From Rhynchospora pubera (taxonomy: Eukaryota > Streptophyta > Magnoliopsida > Poales > Cyperaceae), in NCBI GenBank assembly GCA_028095005.1, contig CM051460.1, positions 77,889,676-77,953,675 on the forward strand: a DNA stretch of 64,000 nucleotides, read 5' to 3'. A program made the translations under genes and the position numbers. Shown here piece by piece: positions 34,701 to 43,605 of the stretch (the first letter of the stretch is position 1; every line of letters begins with the position of its first letter). Under the pieces are notes generated by a model. That model was not told the origin of the DNA. It saw only the letters and a program-made list of their open reading frames with translations, and made no database searches.

Positions 34701-37700
34701 TGATGAGGAAGAGGTCAAGAGCCCTAAAGCCCTTAGAGTATACCAAAGAAGAAAGAAGCCAGCAAATGAGAAGGGAATAATAACCTATCAAAGAAGAAAC
34801 AAAGGAACCAACAAAGGAAAGAACAAGTTACTCAGAGACGAATCCTCTCGTGATGACGCCACTTGTCATCGAGTTGGCCATCATGATTCTGACAAAGGAG
34901 AGTCCTCAGAAGTGCCACAACCGCAGGCCGAAACCACAGAAGAAAATCAAACTAACCCAGAGGAAATGGCATATGACTATGAGATTGTGCTAGATCCCGC
35001 TGAACAAATGGACCCTGCCGATCTACAAGGACGGCAACCAAGAATGGTAAACTTGGATATCCATATCCCTAACAGTCCAGGTCAACCTGACCTTACTCTC
35101 GAGGAGTTGGGGGAAATAGTGCGGCAAATGGTCAACCAGATCTGGGAGGCCACGTCTACTGAGCAGGGATGTGAAGAGAATGAACCCGCTGAATCAGAGA
35201 CGGAGGAAAATGCTAGTACTGAACAGGGGGCAGCTGCCACCTCTACTGAAGACCAAGCTGAAAATACCGCCCCTTCAAACCAAAACCAAGACTCTGAATT
35301 ATGCCAAGGTACTTCTGAAAATTGTCGGACAATAACTGTGAGTGAGTCCGACACAGATAGCGAAGAGGAGGAATCTCCAACAACCCAAGGTGACAGCTCA
35401 CGAAGTGAACCAAAACTCACTCAAAAGAAAATAGCCAAGCCAAAAGAAAGCCCGCTTGAATCTCAAGCAGCGGACAACTCAAAGAAAGCAACCCACGTAG
35501 GCCGAGATCCAACTCAAGGAGTCACAACAGATGGCCCCGCCCACCGCACAAGGTCAAAGCAAGCACAACCGAGCATCGCTTTAGATAGGGGGCAAGCCCA
35601 ACAACCGTCGAAGGAAGATAGCGCTGCCTTTACTTCGAGGGAAAAGCGTCAACTCCTGATAGACCTGAATTTCTGCACAAATGCTCTGAGAAGAATGACC
35701 AGGCAAAACATTGAGATACAAACCTTAGTCGAAGCCCTGATAGCTAGGCTAAAGACTGAGCGAAAGGAAAGGATCTCAATAGAGGCAGAACTCAAAGCAT
35801 TGAAGGACCGCGCCCAGAAAAAGGGGGCAGGTCAGAAAAAGGCCATGAAGTCTGGCCATGCTACCTCAGGCAACTCAGGAAGCCTCTCACGAAGAAGGAG
35901 AGAGGCCGGCATTGTCATCCAAGAGGGACAAAGGCCAAAACCCAAAACTAATTATCCCCCAGGAAAAGGAAAAGGGAAAGCCAATGCAGAAAACCATCAC
36001 CACAAACCAAAACACCTCTGGTCCCATGATAACCCGTTCGGGGGGCCTGAAACAGGCTGGCAAGAAAGAGGTGAGAGCTCACGTACGCGAGTGTGCCCTC
36101 CCATGAGGGATGGGTCTGGCCATTTGAGACACAGAAATGCCGAAATTAATTCAACCCAACAAATAAAAAATAGACAAAACCACGCAGGGCAATACCATAT
36201 GAAAATGAAATTGGTTAAGCTCGATAACGCTTCCCCTTGCAACAAATTGCCACATAAAATCAAGATAACAGGGAAACTGAAACCAAAACATGGAGGTTCC
36301 GATGGGCACTTCCGACACAGGAACCGTACAAACCCATGGGAAATGCCAGAAGCCGAAAATAGGGCACTTCGGACACAAACCACAAATAGACATACAAAAC
36401 CACATAAAGCAAAGAAAGGAAATGATGCCGAAAGAAAGGCGTACTGCCGATACCACCAAGTCTGGGGGCACTCCAGGGAGGAATGCCTGACATGGTCTTG
36501 GAATGACAATGACCCGTCAGATGAAGAAACAGAAGACGAAGTGTGCCGCGCCATAACCCGGGGTACAAGCTCTCAAACCCCTAACGAGGAAACTGCCTCT
36601 GAATATGATCATGATACTGAGGGGGAACTGCAGTACAGTAGCTCAGAAGAGGAGCCCGTTGTGCTGGCAATCAACTCCGCTGCAGTCAGACCACTGGGGA
36701 GTGATACTGACCAAAGCGAAACGGAGGAAAGAGAAATCAAACCACCACCAAAACCAAACAAGGTGTCCAACCTAATCCGACAGGTCTCTACTAGAATCCG
36801 ACCAAACATGAAAAACCACTGCAATGTCAGTCTGAGATCGGGCACTAGGATACCTGAAAGACAACCTCCCAGGGAGATAACCAACAGTGGAACAAGGAAC
36901 AGAAGTGAAACCACAATAGAAAGTGAAACAAGGTCCGATAGCAGGCCTAAAATGTCCGTGGGAGATTACAATGTGGTCGCTCATTTGCGGAAAATCCCCT
37001 CACTGCTCAGCGTCTTCGATGCCTTAATGGTATCTCAGGAGCTGCGTGATGCCTTGATCTATGCGCTGCAGAACCCTGCCAGCTTCCAGGCCTATTTTGC
37101 CCAAGAAACCCGCGAGGAGGTGGCACAGATCGACCAGGAACCGTATATTACCTTCACAGATGAGGACCTGATGGCGGGCACAGTCGATCACAATCGACCC
37201 CTGTACACCACAGGCACCATCTATGGCCGGAAAATCAACAAAGTCCTCATTGATCCTGGGTCCTCAATTAGCATCATGCCACTAAAAACGCTGGTGCAAC
37301 TGTCGCTCAGCATCAAAGAAACAAAGAAAGATAAAATCCGGATCCATGGGTTTAACCACCAATACCAAAAGGCTCTTGGTTCCACGGTGATCGATATTAC
37401 CTTTGGGAACTTGGTCACTCCAGTCAAATTTTTCATCATCGAGGCTGATACCACATACAAGGCACTGTTGGGGAGACCATGGCTCCACGCCAACGGATTG
37501 GTTCCCTCCACCCTGCACCAGTGCATTAAATATGTCAAAGACGGAAAACAATATGTGATTAAAGGGGATGATCAGCCATTTGAGGCACATGAAGCCGAAT
37601 TGGATGATGCTAAATACTACAAACCCAAGTCCGGAAAGGGGGCAGCCACCAAACAAGGAAAGCCCTCTCCTAAAGCCGTGAAGGAAGCAGTCAAAAATGC

Positions 37701-40700
37701 TGTGCTCAAAGCAGCTATAAAATCACAAATGCTCTTGGGTAGTGATAGTGAGACGGGATCGTCGGAAGGCACGGCCGAGGACATTAACTTACCCACTCGA
37801 ATGCAACCAAATTATTCCAGTGAGGGTGAGGAGCAAAATACTTTGTCCATAGAAATCATACCCCTAGAACACTGTAAAGACCTAACACCTCGGGAAAGTG
37901 AAGAAGTCATCCCTTTCAAAACCTTCACTGTTCCTCCCAAAATAGAAGAGCTTGAAACAGGGCACGTTGTTCATCCCAGTATACAATTTGTCAAAATGGG
38001 GGAAATTGAACCTCAAAATGAAGAGTCAAACTCCGAAAACTGGGAACAATGGCTTGTAGAGGAAACCAGGAAGACGGGGATTCCTCCTCAGCTTCAAGAC
38101 ACCACCAACACACGGTTGATTGAGCTGTTCCGTAAAGCACAATGCCTAGAGCCCATTCCCGAAAAGCGAGCAAGAATGTTCCGAGACATGTGGAATGGCT
38201 ACTCTAACGAAGTCGTAAAACTCAATGGGAAGATTGCTAACACAAGGGGCCTAGGATTTAAAACTCAAACCAAGGGCTCAGGGTCAAATACTCCTCAAAG
38301 ACCACGACAGCACTCTTGCCACCGCATAACAATTACTGAAATTAAGGAGGGCGAAACAACTGCAGACAAAAAGGAACCTCCAGAAACAGAACAATTCATC
38401 CTAGCAGCCAAAAATGCACCAAAGGAACTAGAAGAAGGTGGTCAAAATACCATCGATAAATTGAAAGAAATCAATCTAGGAACAAAGGAAAACTCAAAGC
38501 CTACATTCATTAGCACCTCCCTTCCTCAAGAGATGCAAGATGAATTGACCAAGCTGCTAAGGGAATACCAGGATTGCTTCGCATGGAGCTACAGTGAAAT
38601 GCCCGGACTAGATCCAGCGGTAGCAGTCCACAAACTCAAAATTGACAAAGAACTCAAGCCAGTCAAACAAGGACCCCGGAGAATGAGGGTCGAATTGGAA
38701 GAAAAGGTGACAGCCGAAGTCAAAAAGCTTATCAGTGCTGGATTCATAAGGGAAGAAGAAACGCCCGACTGGGTGGCTAACATTGTCCCAGTGAAGAAAA
38801 AGAACGGACAAATCAGAGTCTGTGTCGATTTCAGGGATTTAAATAAGGCTTGCCCTAAAGATGACTTCCCTCTGCCAGTGACAGAAATCATAATAGACCA
38901 CACCTCGTCCCACGGGATATATTCCTTTGTAGACGGATACTCAGGATACAACCAAATCAAAATGGATGAGAGTGACCAAAAACACACTGCCTTCCGTACC
39001 CCAATTGGTATTTACTGCTATAAAGTTATGCCTTTCGGCCTCAAGAATGCAGGAGCCACATACCAAAGGGCCATGACCAAAATCTTTGACGACCTCATAC
39101 ACAAGGTGGTAGAATGTTATGTAGACGACCTTGTCGTGAAGTCCCATACCCATGAACAACACTTAGAGAACCTGAGGCTGATGTTTGAGCGGTTGAGACA
39201 ACACACTCTGAAACTCAACCCCCTGAAATGCGCCTTCATGGTGTCATCAGGAAAATTTCTAGGCTTCGTGGTGCGGCACCGGGGCATTGAAATTGATCCT
39301 GATAAAATCAAAGCCATCCAAGAACTGTCCCCTCCACGGACACTCAAACAACTCCGGTCTCTCCAAGGGCGCTTGGCGTACATTAGGAGATTCATAGCCA
39401 ACCTGTCAGGCAAAATCAAGCCTTTTACCAGGCTCACTAAAAAGGATGTCCCCTTTAAATGGGACGAAGAATGCCAGAAATCTTTTGATGACATCAAACA
39501 ATATCTGCAAAAACCTCCTGTATTGGCAGCACCCATCCAGGGAAAACCTCTCATTCTCTACACCACCGCCTTGGACGGATCTCTGGGGGCATTACTTGCC
39601 CAAGAAAATGAAGAAGGAAAGGAAAACGCTCTGTATTACCTCAGCAGAATGCTCGTGGGGGCAGAACATGCATATACGCCAATCGAAAAGCATTGCCTAG
39701 CCTTGATCTTTGCAGTAAAGAAGCTTAGGCATTACATGTTGGCCCATAAAGTCACATTAATCTCCAAAACTGACCCATTGAAATACCTCATGACCCGACC
39801 TATGCTTACTGGAAGGCTGGCAAGGTGGGCTGTGGCCCTGATGGAATTTGATATAACATATGCGCCCCAAAAGGCTATCAAAGGACAAGCACTAGCTGAT
39901 TTCCTAGCTGCTCATCCTATACCTGATGATTCCCCACTAGCATGCGATTTCCCTGATGAGGAGGCTATGCAAATAGAGGAAAATGAAACTTGCTGGAAGC
40001 TATACTTCGATGGATCTTCCTCCATTCGACCAGCAGTCAAACCAAGCCTACCAAAACGACAAGCAGGTGTGGGGCTGGTGTTTGTCACCCCAGAGAAAGG
40101 CATTCTCCGGCATGCTCTGAGCCTGACCGAGCCATGCACAAACAATGAAGCTGAATATGAGGCCCTGATAGCTGGACTTGAAATTGCCCTTCAAATGGGT
40201 ATTGAGCAGTTGGAAGTCTATGGAGATTCTCAGCTCATCCTGAGTCAGATCGAAGGCCTCTTCAAAATAAGAAAACCAGAATTAGTCAAGTACCATGAAA
40301 AGGCCCTTGAGTTGATGGCCAAATTCACATATATTACCTTCCAGAAAGTCCCAAGGTCTCTGAATGGCAAAGCCGATGCACTGGCTAGATTGGCTAATGA
40401 ACTCAGTGACCCGAGTCAGGAAGAAATCCAGGTCCTTGTCCATCGCAGGAGATCCTTGTCCCCTTGTTTCCCACAGGAAAGAAACGAGAAAGAAGAAACC
40501 CTGTTTGCTAATATCCAAACACTCGAAAGAGAACATGAAAAAGAATGGAGGGAAATCACACAAGTCATGACAACTGAAGGTTCGAACCAAGAGGACTGGA
40601 GACAACCCTTTCTCGACTACTTCCAACAAGGAAAATTACCTCTGAACAAGGCCATTAGGGAGCAAATCAGAAAAAGGGCCCTAAGGTTCGTGTATGTGAA

Positions 40701-41946
40701 CAACACACTCTATTGGAGATCCTACGAAGGATCATGGCTTAGATGCATATCGAAAACCGAAGCCAACCAAGTTATGCAAGAAATTCACTCGGGAGTATGC
40801 GGAGCCCATCAATCGGGCTCTCGGATGCGAGTACAAATCAAACTAATGGGCTACTACTGGCCCACCATGATCAGTGACTGCGAAAACTTCTCCAGACAAT
40901 GCCACATGTGCCAAATTCATGGAGATTTTATACACCAACACCCAAATGTGCTACATCCCACAGTGGTATCGTGGCCTTTCGAGATCTGGGGAACAGATAT
41001 CATAGGCCCCATTGACCCACCAGCTTCAAATGGGCACCGCTTCATATTGGCCGCTACGGATTATTTTTCCAAATGGGCCGAAGCCAGGTCATACCGTGAA
41101 ATTAAGGCCTCTGACGTGGTCAGGTTCTTTACCACTCAGGTGCTTTACAGGTATGGAAATCCAAGGAAAATAATCTCTGATAACGGGACGGCCTTCAAGA
41201 ATGCCAAAATTGATGCCTTCGCCGATAAACACAAAATTGAATGGAGATATTCCTCCATCTACAATCCAAGAGCCAATGGACTAGCGGAAGCTTTCAACAA
41301 AACACTGATCAAGATCCTCCGTAAAACCATCGGAGATAATCAAAGAAACTGGCACGAAAAGCTGCATGAAGCATTATGGGCATACCGCATCACCCATAAA
41401 ACGGCAACCCAAGCCACACCCTACTCCTTGGTATATGGAGCAGAAGCAGTCCTACCAATCGAGGTAGAGCTCCCGTCACTGAGAATAGCCATGGCAGCAC
41501 AAATCCCTCTGACTAAACAAACACAACTAAGGTTGCAAGAGTTGGATGGAATGGATGAAAGGAGACTGGAAGCTCAACAAAACTTGGAGTTATATCAAGC
41601 CAGAATGACGCGAGCTTATGAGAAATTATCAAGACCTAGAACATTCAAGAAAGGAGAGCTAGTGCTGGTTTTGAGGCGACCTATCCTCGGCCGACACCAT
41701 GGTCCCAAATTTGCACCAAATTGGGAAGGCCCCTATGTCATAGAACAAGCATATGAAGGTGGATCCTACCTACTCGCAGATTCAAAAGGAAAACACCCTG
41801 TCTCCTCCATAAATGGGAGATACCTAAAGAAATATTATGGACAAAACTACCCCGACATTTCCACAGCCCACCAAAGTCAAAGGAAGAGCAGCCAACAAAC
41901 CGACTGGGCAGACAATTGCGAGGCAGTCGACCACCTCTTCACTTAG
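28720..41946 (+). CDS. gag-pro-pol: Gag-Pro-Pol polyprotein of Tat-lineage element (4,408 aa)
   Basis: One frame from ATG 28720 to TAG 41944. Residues 1-400 are basic with (F/K)DRL(K/T)FP motifs; a coiled coil spans about 401-451; the Gag core about 575-740 (QHLSHFITSCGNTARREEW, FDWYASLE); a CX2HX4HX4C knuckle 837-850. Residues about 900-2800 are a Ser/Glu/Asp-rich spacer with four related helical units (near 1434, 1561, 1684 and 1819), a second coiled coil 2307-2374 and a second CX2HX4HX4C knuckle 2576-2589. Protease has DPGSS at 2845. RT has VCVDFRDLNKACPKDDFPLP and YVDD at 3467-3470. The first RNase H (about 3608-3730) has Thr instead of the first catalytic Asp (3616). The extra RNase H keeps D3764, E3812, D3836 and D3886. 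Integrase has H4023, H4030, C4061, C4064 and D4093, D4154, E4190 (D,D35E), then a GPY-like tail and no chromodomain. Tat polyproteins are usually far shorter and often interrupted between pro and RT. The frame is intact, so it is probably functional. Expression may use the 3' splice site at 28714. Confidence 0.93.
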   Translation: MFTWSQIVKGERLRHRKAAATGTLYVPVQAVVQISPVMLAGEASVKASGKPALDTKKGRATTTYIKGATAPKLKKQKRTRISRAQALHLVQQPDTVTDLSLSNTFAPLHVLKKGGEVMRLREDWELPMYAPVSKTEKVTHPKHKAVEAIHAAFKIVKKSRKSRRIVTAVPANPNKPSIKDRLKFPAHQRLRFPYREDNREGDADYSASEKRTVVHPPSVFDRLTFPSLQPNARSMKAKGKVKQVWKPKQPEPIPAPEQNTGGTKRWVLKEKDTSLVGQVASQMMKSKIKKKYVMRKRRNAGSASVYHVSIDDNDDDSEETAEVRMVGTGSQEPPHSESVPVETRGQKGKASASKPPKRVGRPRNRSPVVEEIVQQTTDNIASDEEDPNPDHGSSSEDVDEEIEILEEISDEMAQLRKELEEKTKQLEQLRVENARVTAACAAVQKHLTKKGVRPNSVVLNSDIPDSTETQGMASKPKSKNKKKTKKSRSKIVREKDSSSSETSEEELLERKETNVIDPEAMMERMQRAMDQKLQSLGIGGTQLPVNFTGRPYPARFDQLDYPKGHVVPKFKVFDGVGNKITPSQHLSHFITSCGNTARREEWLLRQFSQSLSGVAFDWYASLEADSIKSWKEMANAFCTRFRTTPHRVSVTNLVNARQKQGESVSDYVSRWETMYTGCQSNISESEAVRMLLNSIHAPMKVWMVGHNVTTFEHLVAMVARYEEVEPEMNQLYYSTKEKDKEKGKKLEIKTTKAVKAVTNQAEGAGSTQWGKNGKTKDGNPQSGAQRPTLRELKSKPYSFKKEKTLKLFKQAMEVLEVRLPQCKRPEEEDKVNHPNYCVFHRVLGHNIEDCYVFKDWLEQKIQEGAISLHDDARQEPAPHAVSNGTPSASSRRVSVTTDGKPPTTWSVYLNKNTRKKLRALQAEPQLKWKSPIIPVVPKRLKPMKIQPKPMTRNAKTGNVRSRQAFWRKTSPETVEDPYVQEKPTQATLADFISPKVAAQISGQVWQELKGEGKEKKEEEFWTAACHHVSGNEEEHEESSNQQEPVQADARPPETSTTNEQNPTESSSSSVPTQHTWSTVTVQPMTQSGKKKKEILEIKKLDKALIRKGKKPDRMTLPFKINGQDRKVFVDIHDECLDSEGIPSIKNLGFNLVIPKKKGESGIPPETIAILAEHVSELMKQTIAVTSFVRNQVNKEASTSTDTQNAQDVPGFTDEEYEWSDPDPPSQDESYDFGSNFDSDEERGGGDFGEISCSAISTSAINAHPEDSSGEKGEKLTKEEEMEMIAQIEEATQAILSSAVINQNPSEDDDAFYKALEGCQPASYRRIKMYMKAREQWRDLSYWCGQTNLHPILEAEIALNPAWWVQELMHGDDVDQLLASWLANRFWTKEMPLNISKQKTHEPAEHCRYLSDAGESEEEAGEEGDDSLPHISFNAVAEYVDFLMQLKIQEPHLFQQELRVDEEIENMSDSDAYEQQVENMAIRKAAVDIVVQNGWDKKDPDPNHPTDFEIMRAHLESAEDSHLWENIEVTETDLAEYENNMGNQAHLNQNNQTFLAEEGQVDEFSQYLRNLRVSDPVGYHGVLNPENPQQYQGYERQAITRTVREIANETGCEEGEISPEATPPRTTRRRRSRRIRRSRRTSGPRTEVTFPTQTQAVETSNQVDTAQGESSQQAPEKEEYNEHDSLVEWYVSELRELRITDPRAFRRATHPKDPDFTEEFEREAIATVLKEVNKGKTPQCSDSEDSGGSPRFFFCGKTSDGNAQNSESDSDEEEAEREPEVESDHEEPQPSTLQGSSILMASPPADITSAFEGLNISQATRILSYMEHLRREDPAFLNFIAQHAEMLQQPGASYERLRRTHPRETARFRAQIERLYKISNDIDNNSSDDDGSDTGNCRYISGSGSDDSESENYDHRSARIAAWTDDDEPSLKPYNKGRQQGRNARMTVRPQPEWNENARRELEQAIVETEAMTTSELMRNLRVNSDDDTYCPTEDDEEEVKSPKALRVYQRRKKPANEKGIITYQRRNKGTNKGKNKLLRDESSRDDATCHRVGHHDSDKGESSEVPQPQAETTEENQTNPEEMAYDYEIVLDPAEQMDPADLQGRQPRMVNLDIHIPNSPGQPDLTLEELGEIVRQMVNQIWEATSTEQGCEENEPAESETEENASTEQGAAATSTEDQAENTAPSNQNQDSELCQGTSENCRTITVSESDTDSEEEESPTTQGDSSRSEPKLTQKKIAKPKESPLESQAADNSKKATHVGRDPTQGVTTDGPAHRTRSKQAQPSIALDRGQAQQPSKEDSAAFTSREKRQLLIDLNFCTNALRRMTRQNIEIQTLVEALIARLKTERKERISIEAELKALKDRAQKKGAGQKKAMKSGHATSGNSGSLSRRRREAGIVIQEGQRPKPKTNYPPGKGKGKANAENHHHKPKHLWSHDNPFGGPETGWQERGESSRTRVCPPMRDGSGHLRHRNAEINSTQQIKNRQNHAGQYHMKMKLVKLDNASPCNKLPHKIKITGKLKPKHGGSDGHFRHRNRTNPWEMPEAENRALRTQTTNRHTKPHKAKKGNDAERKAYCRYHQVWGHSREECLTWSWNDNDPSDEETEDEVCRAITRGTSSQTPNEETASEYDHDTEGELQYSSSEEEPVVLAINSAAVRPLGSDTDQSETEEREIKPPPKPNKVSNLIRQVSTRIRPNMKNHCNVSLRSGTRIPERQPPREITNSGTRNRSETTIESETRSDSRPKMSVGDYNVVAHLRKIPSLLSVFDALMVSQELRDALIYALQNPASFQAYFAQETREEVAQIDQEPYITFTDEDLMAGTVDHNRPLYTTGTIYGRKINKVLIDPGSSISIMPLKTLVQLSLSIKETKKDKIRIHGFNHQYQKALGSTVIDITFGNLVTPVKFFIIEADTTYKALLGRPWLHANGLVPSTLHQCIKYVKDGKQYVIKGDDQPFEAHEAELDDAKYYKPKSGKGAATKQGKPSPKAVKEAVKNAVLKAAIKSQMLLGSDSETGSSEGTAEDINLPTRMQPNYSSEGEEQNTLSIEIIPLEHCKDLTPRESEEVIPFKTFTVPPKIEELETGHVVHPSIQFVKMGEIEPQNEESNSENWEQWLVEETRKTGIPPQLQDTTNTRLIELFRKAQCLEPIPEKRARMFRDMWNGYSNEVVKLNGKIANTRGLGFKTQTKGSGSNTPQRPRQHSCHRITITEIKEGETTADKKEPPETEQFILAAKNAPKELEEGGQNTIDKLKEINLGTKENSKPTFISTSLPQEMQDELTKLLREYQDCFAWSYSEMPGLDPAVAVHKLKIDKELKPVKQGPRRMRVELEEKVTAEVKKLISAGFIREEETPDWVANIVPVKKKNGQIRVCVDFRDLNKACPKDDFPLPVTEIIIDHTSSHGIYSFVDGYSGYNQIKMDESDQKHTAFRTPIGIYCYKVMPFGLKNAGATYQRAMTKIFDDLIHKVVECYVDDLVVKSHTHEQHLENLRLMFERLRQHTLKLNPLKCAFMVSSGKFLGFVVRHRGIEIDPDKIKAIQELSPPRTLKQLRSLQGRLAYIRRFIANLSGKIKPFTRLTKKDVPFKWDEECQKSFDDIKQYLQKPPVLAAPIQGKPLILYTTALDGSLGALLAQENEEGKENALYYLSRMLVGAEHAYTPIEKHCLALIFAVKKLRHYMLAHKVTLISKTDPLKYLMTRPMLTGRLARWAVALMEFDITYAPQKAIKGQALADFLAAHPIPDDSPLACDFPDEEAMQIEENETCWKLYFDGSSSIRPAVKPSLPKRQAGVGLVFVTPEKGILRHALSLTEPCTNNEAEYEALIAGLEIALQMGIEQLEVYGDSQLILSQIEGLFKIRKPELVKYHEKALELMAKFTYITFQKVPRSLNGKADALARLANELSDPSQEEIQVLVHRRRSLSPCFPQERNEKEETLFANIQTLEREHEKEWREITQVMTTEGSNQEDWRQPFLDYFQQGKLPLNKAIREQIRKRALRFVYVNNTLYWRSYEGSWLRCISKTEANQVMQEIHSGVCGAHQSGSRMRVQIKLMGYYWPTMISDCENFSRQCHMCQIHGDFIHQHPNVLHPTVVSWPFEIWGTDIIGPIDPPASNGHRFILAATDYFSKWAEARSYREIKASDVVRFFTTQVLYRYGNPRKIISDNGTAFKNAKIDAFADKHKIEWRYSSIYNPRANGLAEAFNKTLIKILRKTIGDNQRNWHEKLHEALWAYRITHKTATQATPYSLVYGAEAVLPIEVELPSLRIAMAAQIPLTKQTQLRLQELDGMDERRLEAQQNLELYQARMTRAYEKLSRPRTFKKGELVLVLRRPILGRHHGPKFAPNWEGPYVIEQAYEGGSYLLADSKGKHPVSSINGRYLKKYYGQNYPDISTAHQSQRKSSQQTDWADNCEAVDHLFT

Positions 41947-42411
41947 GTAAAGAGGAAAGCTCTCACGTCCCACCGGGTCAAGGCTCGACAGGTACTCCGT
42001 TCTTTTGAACACTATGGGGTATCCCTGAGTCAAAACCCTAAAGTAATAAATTAACCTTTAAATGAAATAAACCCTTCAAAATTTCCTAAAATGACCCTAA
42101 GTCGAAATCCTAAATAAAATCCAAGTCCAACAAAAAATACATCTTATTCCAAAATATAAAAGCACATGACCAAAAGAAACTAGACCAAGCTAAAATATAG
42201 CTCAAATAAAAGGTTAAAGCCAAATCTCCCTAAATATTCTCAAATCCCCAAATAAAAGGCAAATTTCAAAGTCCAAAATCCGAAACTTCTAAAAATATAC
42301 ACAAAACGTCCTGTCCCACCGGGCCAAGGTAAAAGGAGCGTTCTGTCCTTATGGGCATTCATAGAACATTTCCTTTACAAATGGCCTACACCCCAAAATA
42401 CGACCCTAAAA

Positions 42412-42664
42412 AGTCTTGTGCTTTGTCCTTTAAACAAAGTACTAGGTGCCTGTTCATCTCACCAAATTAAAGGATGAACAAAAGTTCCGTGTCTTGAACT
42501 CTAAATTAAGACACAATGCGGTGATCTGTCCATCACACCTACCCAAAAAAGATGGCCAAAGTCTTGTGCTTTGTCCTTTAAACAAAGTACTAGGTGCCTG
42601 TTCATCTCACCGAACTAAAGGATGAACAAAAGTTCTGTGTCTTGAACTCTAAATTAAGACACAA
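42412..42664 (+). repeat. 105-bp direct repeat, two copies
   Basis: Copies at 42412-42516 and 42560-42664 start AGTCTTGTGCTTTGTCCTTT and end AAATTAAGACACAA, with about four differences. Each includes the small inverted repeat CTTTG(N9)CAAAG. The two copies start 148 bp apart. Confidence 0.8.
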
Positions 42665-42917
42665 ACGGTGAAACTTACCAAGGGATTAGTCAAAACCACA
42701 TTCTCAACAACTACAGATTGAAAAGACAACCCGTCTACTCAAAATGTAATCCTTCCCGAAACCTACAAAAAAATGAATGAAGACCAAACCGAACCTCAAA
42801 GCCCCTCTGAAAACGGAGAATACCACGGCTGATGTCCGCCAACCATGTCATGGAATAGGCCTCATAAATCCTAATACCCAGAGGGGCCCATGGTCGTGTT
42901 GGGCCTTAAACCACCGA

Positions 42918-43385
42918 CTACGGTATGTTCCTAGCTGCCGTACCCAAAGAGCCAGGAGAAAAAAAAAAAAAAAAAAAAAAAAAACCATCTCACAACATGC
43001 AAGAAGTGATGTGAAACAAGCAAGTCCCTACGGTATGTTCCTAGCTGCCGTACCCAAAGAGCCAGGAGAAAACCCCATCTCACTACATCAAAAGAATGAT
43101 ATGGAACAGACAAGTCCTGACGGTACGTCTCTTATCACCGTACCAAAACAACCAACAGAAAACGATGCACAAAGTCCCACTGCGTGCTATACCAAGAATG
43201 TCTATTCTACATGCCGGAGCGGTAATATGGAGCAACAAGTCCCACCGGAACGGTCCTAGTTACCGAGGCAGCAATGTAGAATAGACAAATCCCACCGGTA
43301 TGTTCCTTGCTGCCGTAACCAAAGAGCAGGGAGAATAACAAAAAAAAATATCGGTCCCACTGGCGATATCTGATGTCGCTACCTA
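42918..43385 (+). repeat. Array of TACGG...CCGTA hairpins
   Basis: CTACGGTATGTTCCTAGCTG followed by CCGTACC occurs at 42918 and 43028, with degenerate forms at 43117, 43242, 43293 and 43358. Each copy can form a short stem from the inverted ACGG/CCGT arms and is preceded by CAAGTCC or AATCCCAC. The spacing is irregular (50-125 bp). Stems kept despite changes in the loops suggest selection on structure or on a palindromic site. Confidence 0.65.
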
Positions 43386-43605
43386 TGACAATCTAAACCA
43401 AATCACTCATAAACCTCAACAAATATTCATGAACCAAGATCAACAGACCAAGAGTTACTGGGCCTCCAAATTGCCCCAATCAAATCATAAAGTCAAAATA
43501 CCAAACATAAACTATCCAAAATTACCACAGTTTGAACAATAAAAAAAACATACGAAACGAAGCAATGAAACAACAAAACCAAATGACCAAACATCCAAGA
43601 CTTCT

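Larger units (their letters stand above)
41947..43605 (+). other. Spacer between integrase and antisense genes
   Basis: Non-coding on both strands as far as I can see. 41947-42400 has short CCCACCGGG and AAATCC repeats; then come a 105-bp direct repeat, an A-run (42961-42983) and an array of small hairpins. It would be the 3' flank of the antisense gene ending at 43606 and is also part of the sense genomic RNA. Confidence 0.5.

Noticed and set aside
35858..36106. 82-codon plus-strand frame inside the polyprotein
   Set aside because: Alternative frame of the basic region before the second knuckle; no independent evidence.
28720..41946. Integrated pararetrovirus (caulimovirid) or chromodomain-type gypsy element
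   Set aside because: A full D,D35E integrase and LTRs exclude a caulimovirid; absence of a chromodomain and presence of a second RNase H place it in the Tat lineage.
42961..42983. A-run as the poly(A) tail of a retrocopy
   Set aside because: No target duplication or coding sequence precedes it, and it sits inside one of the hairpin repeat units.
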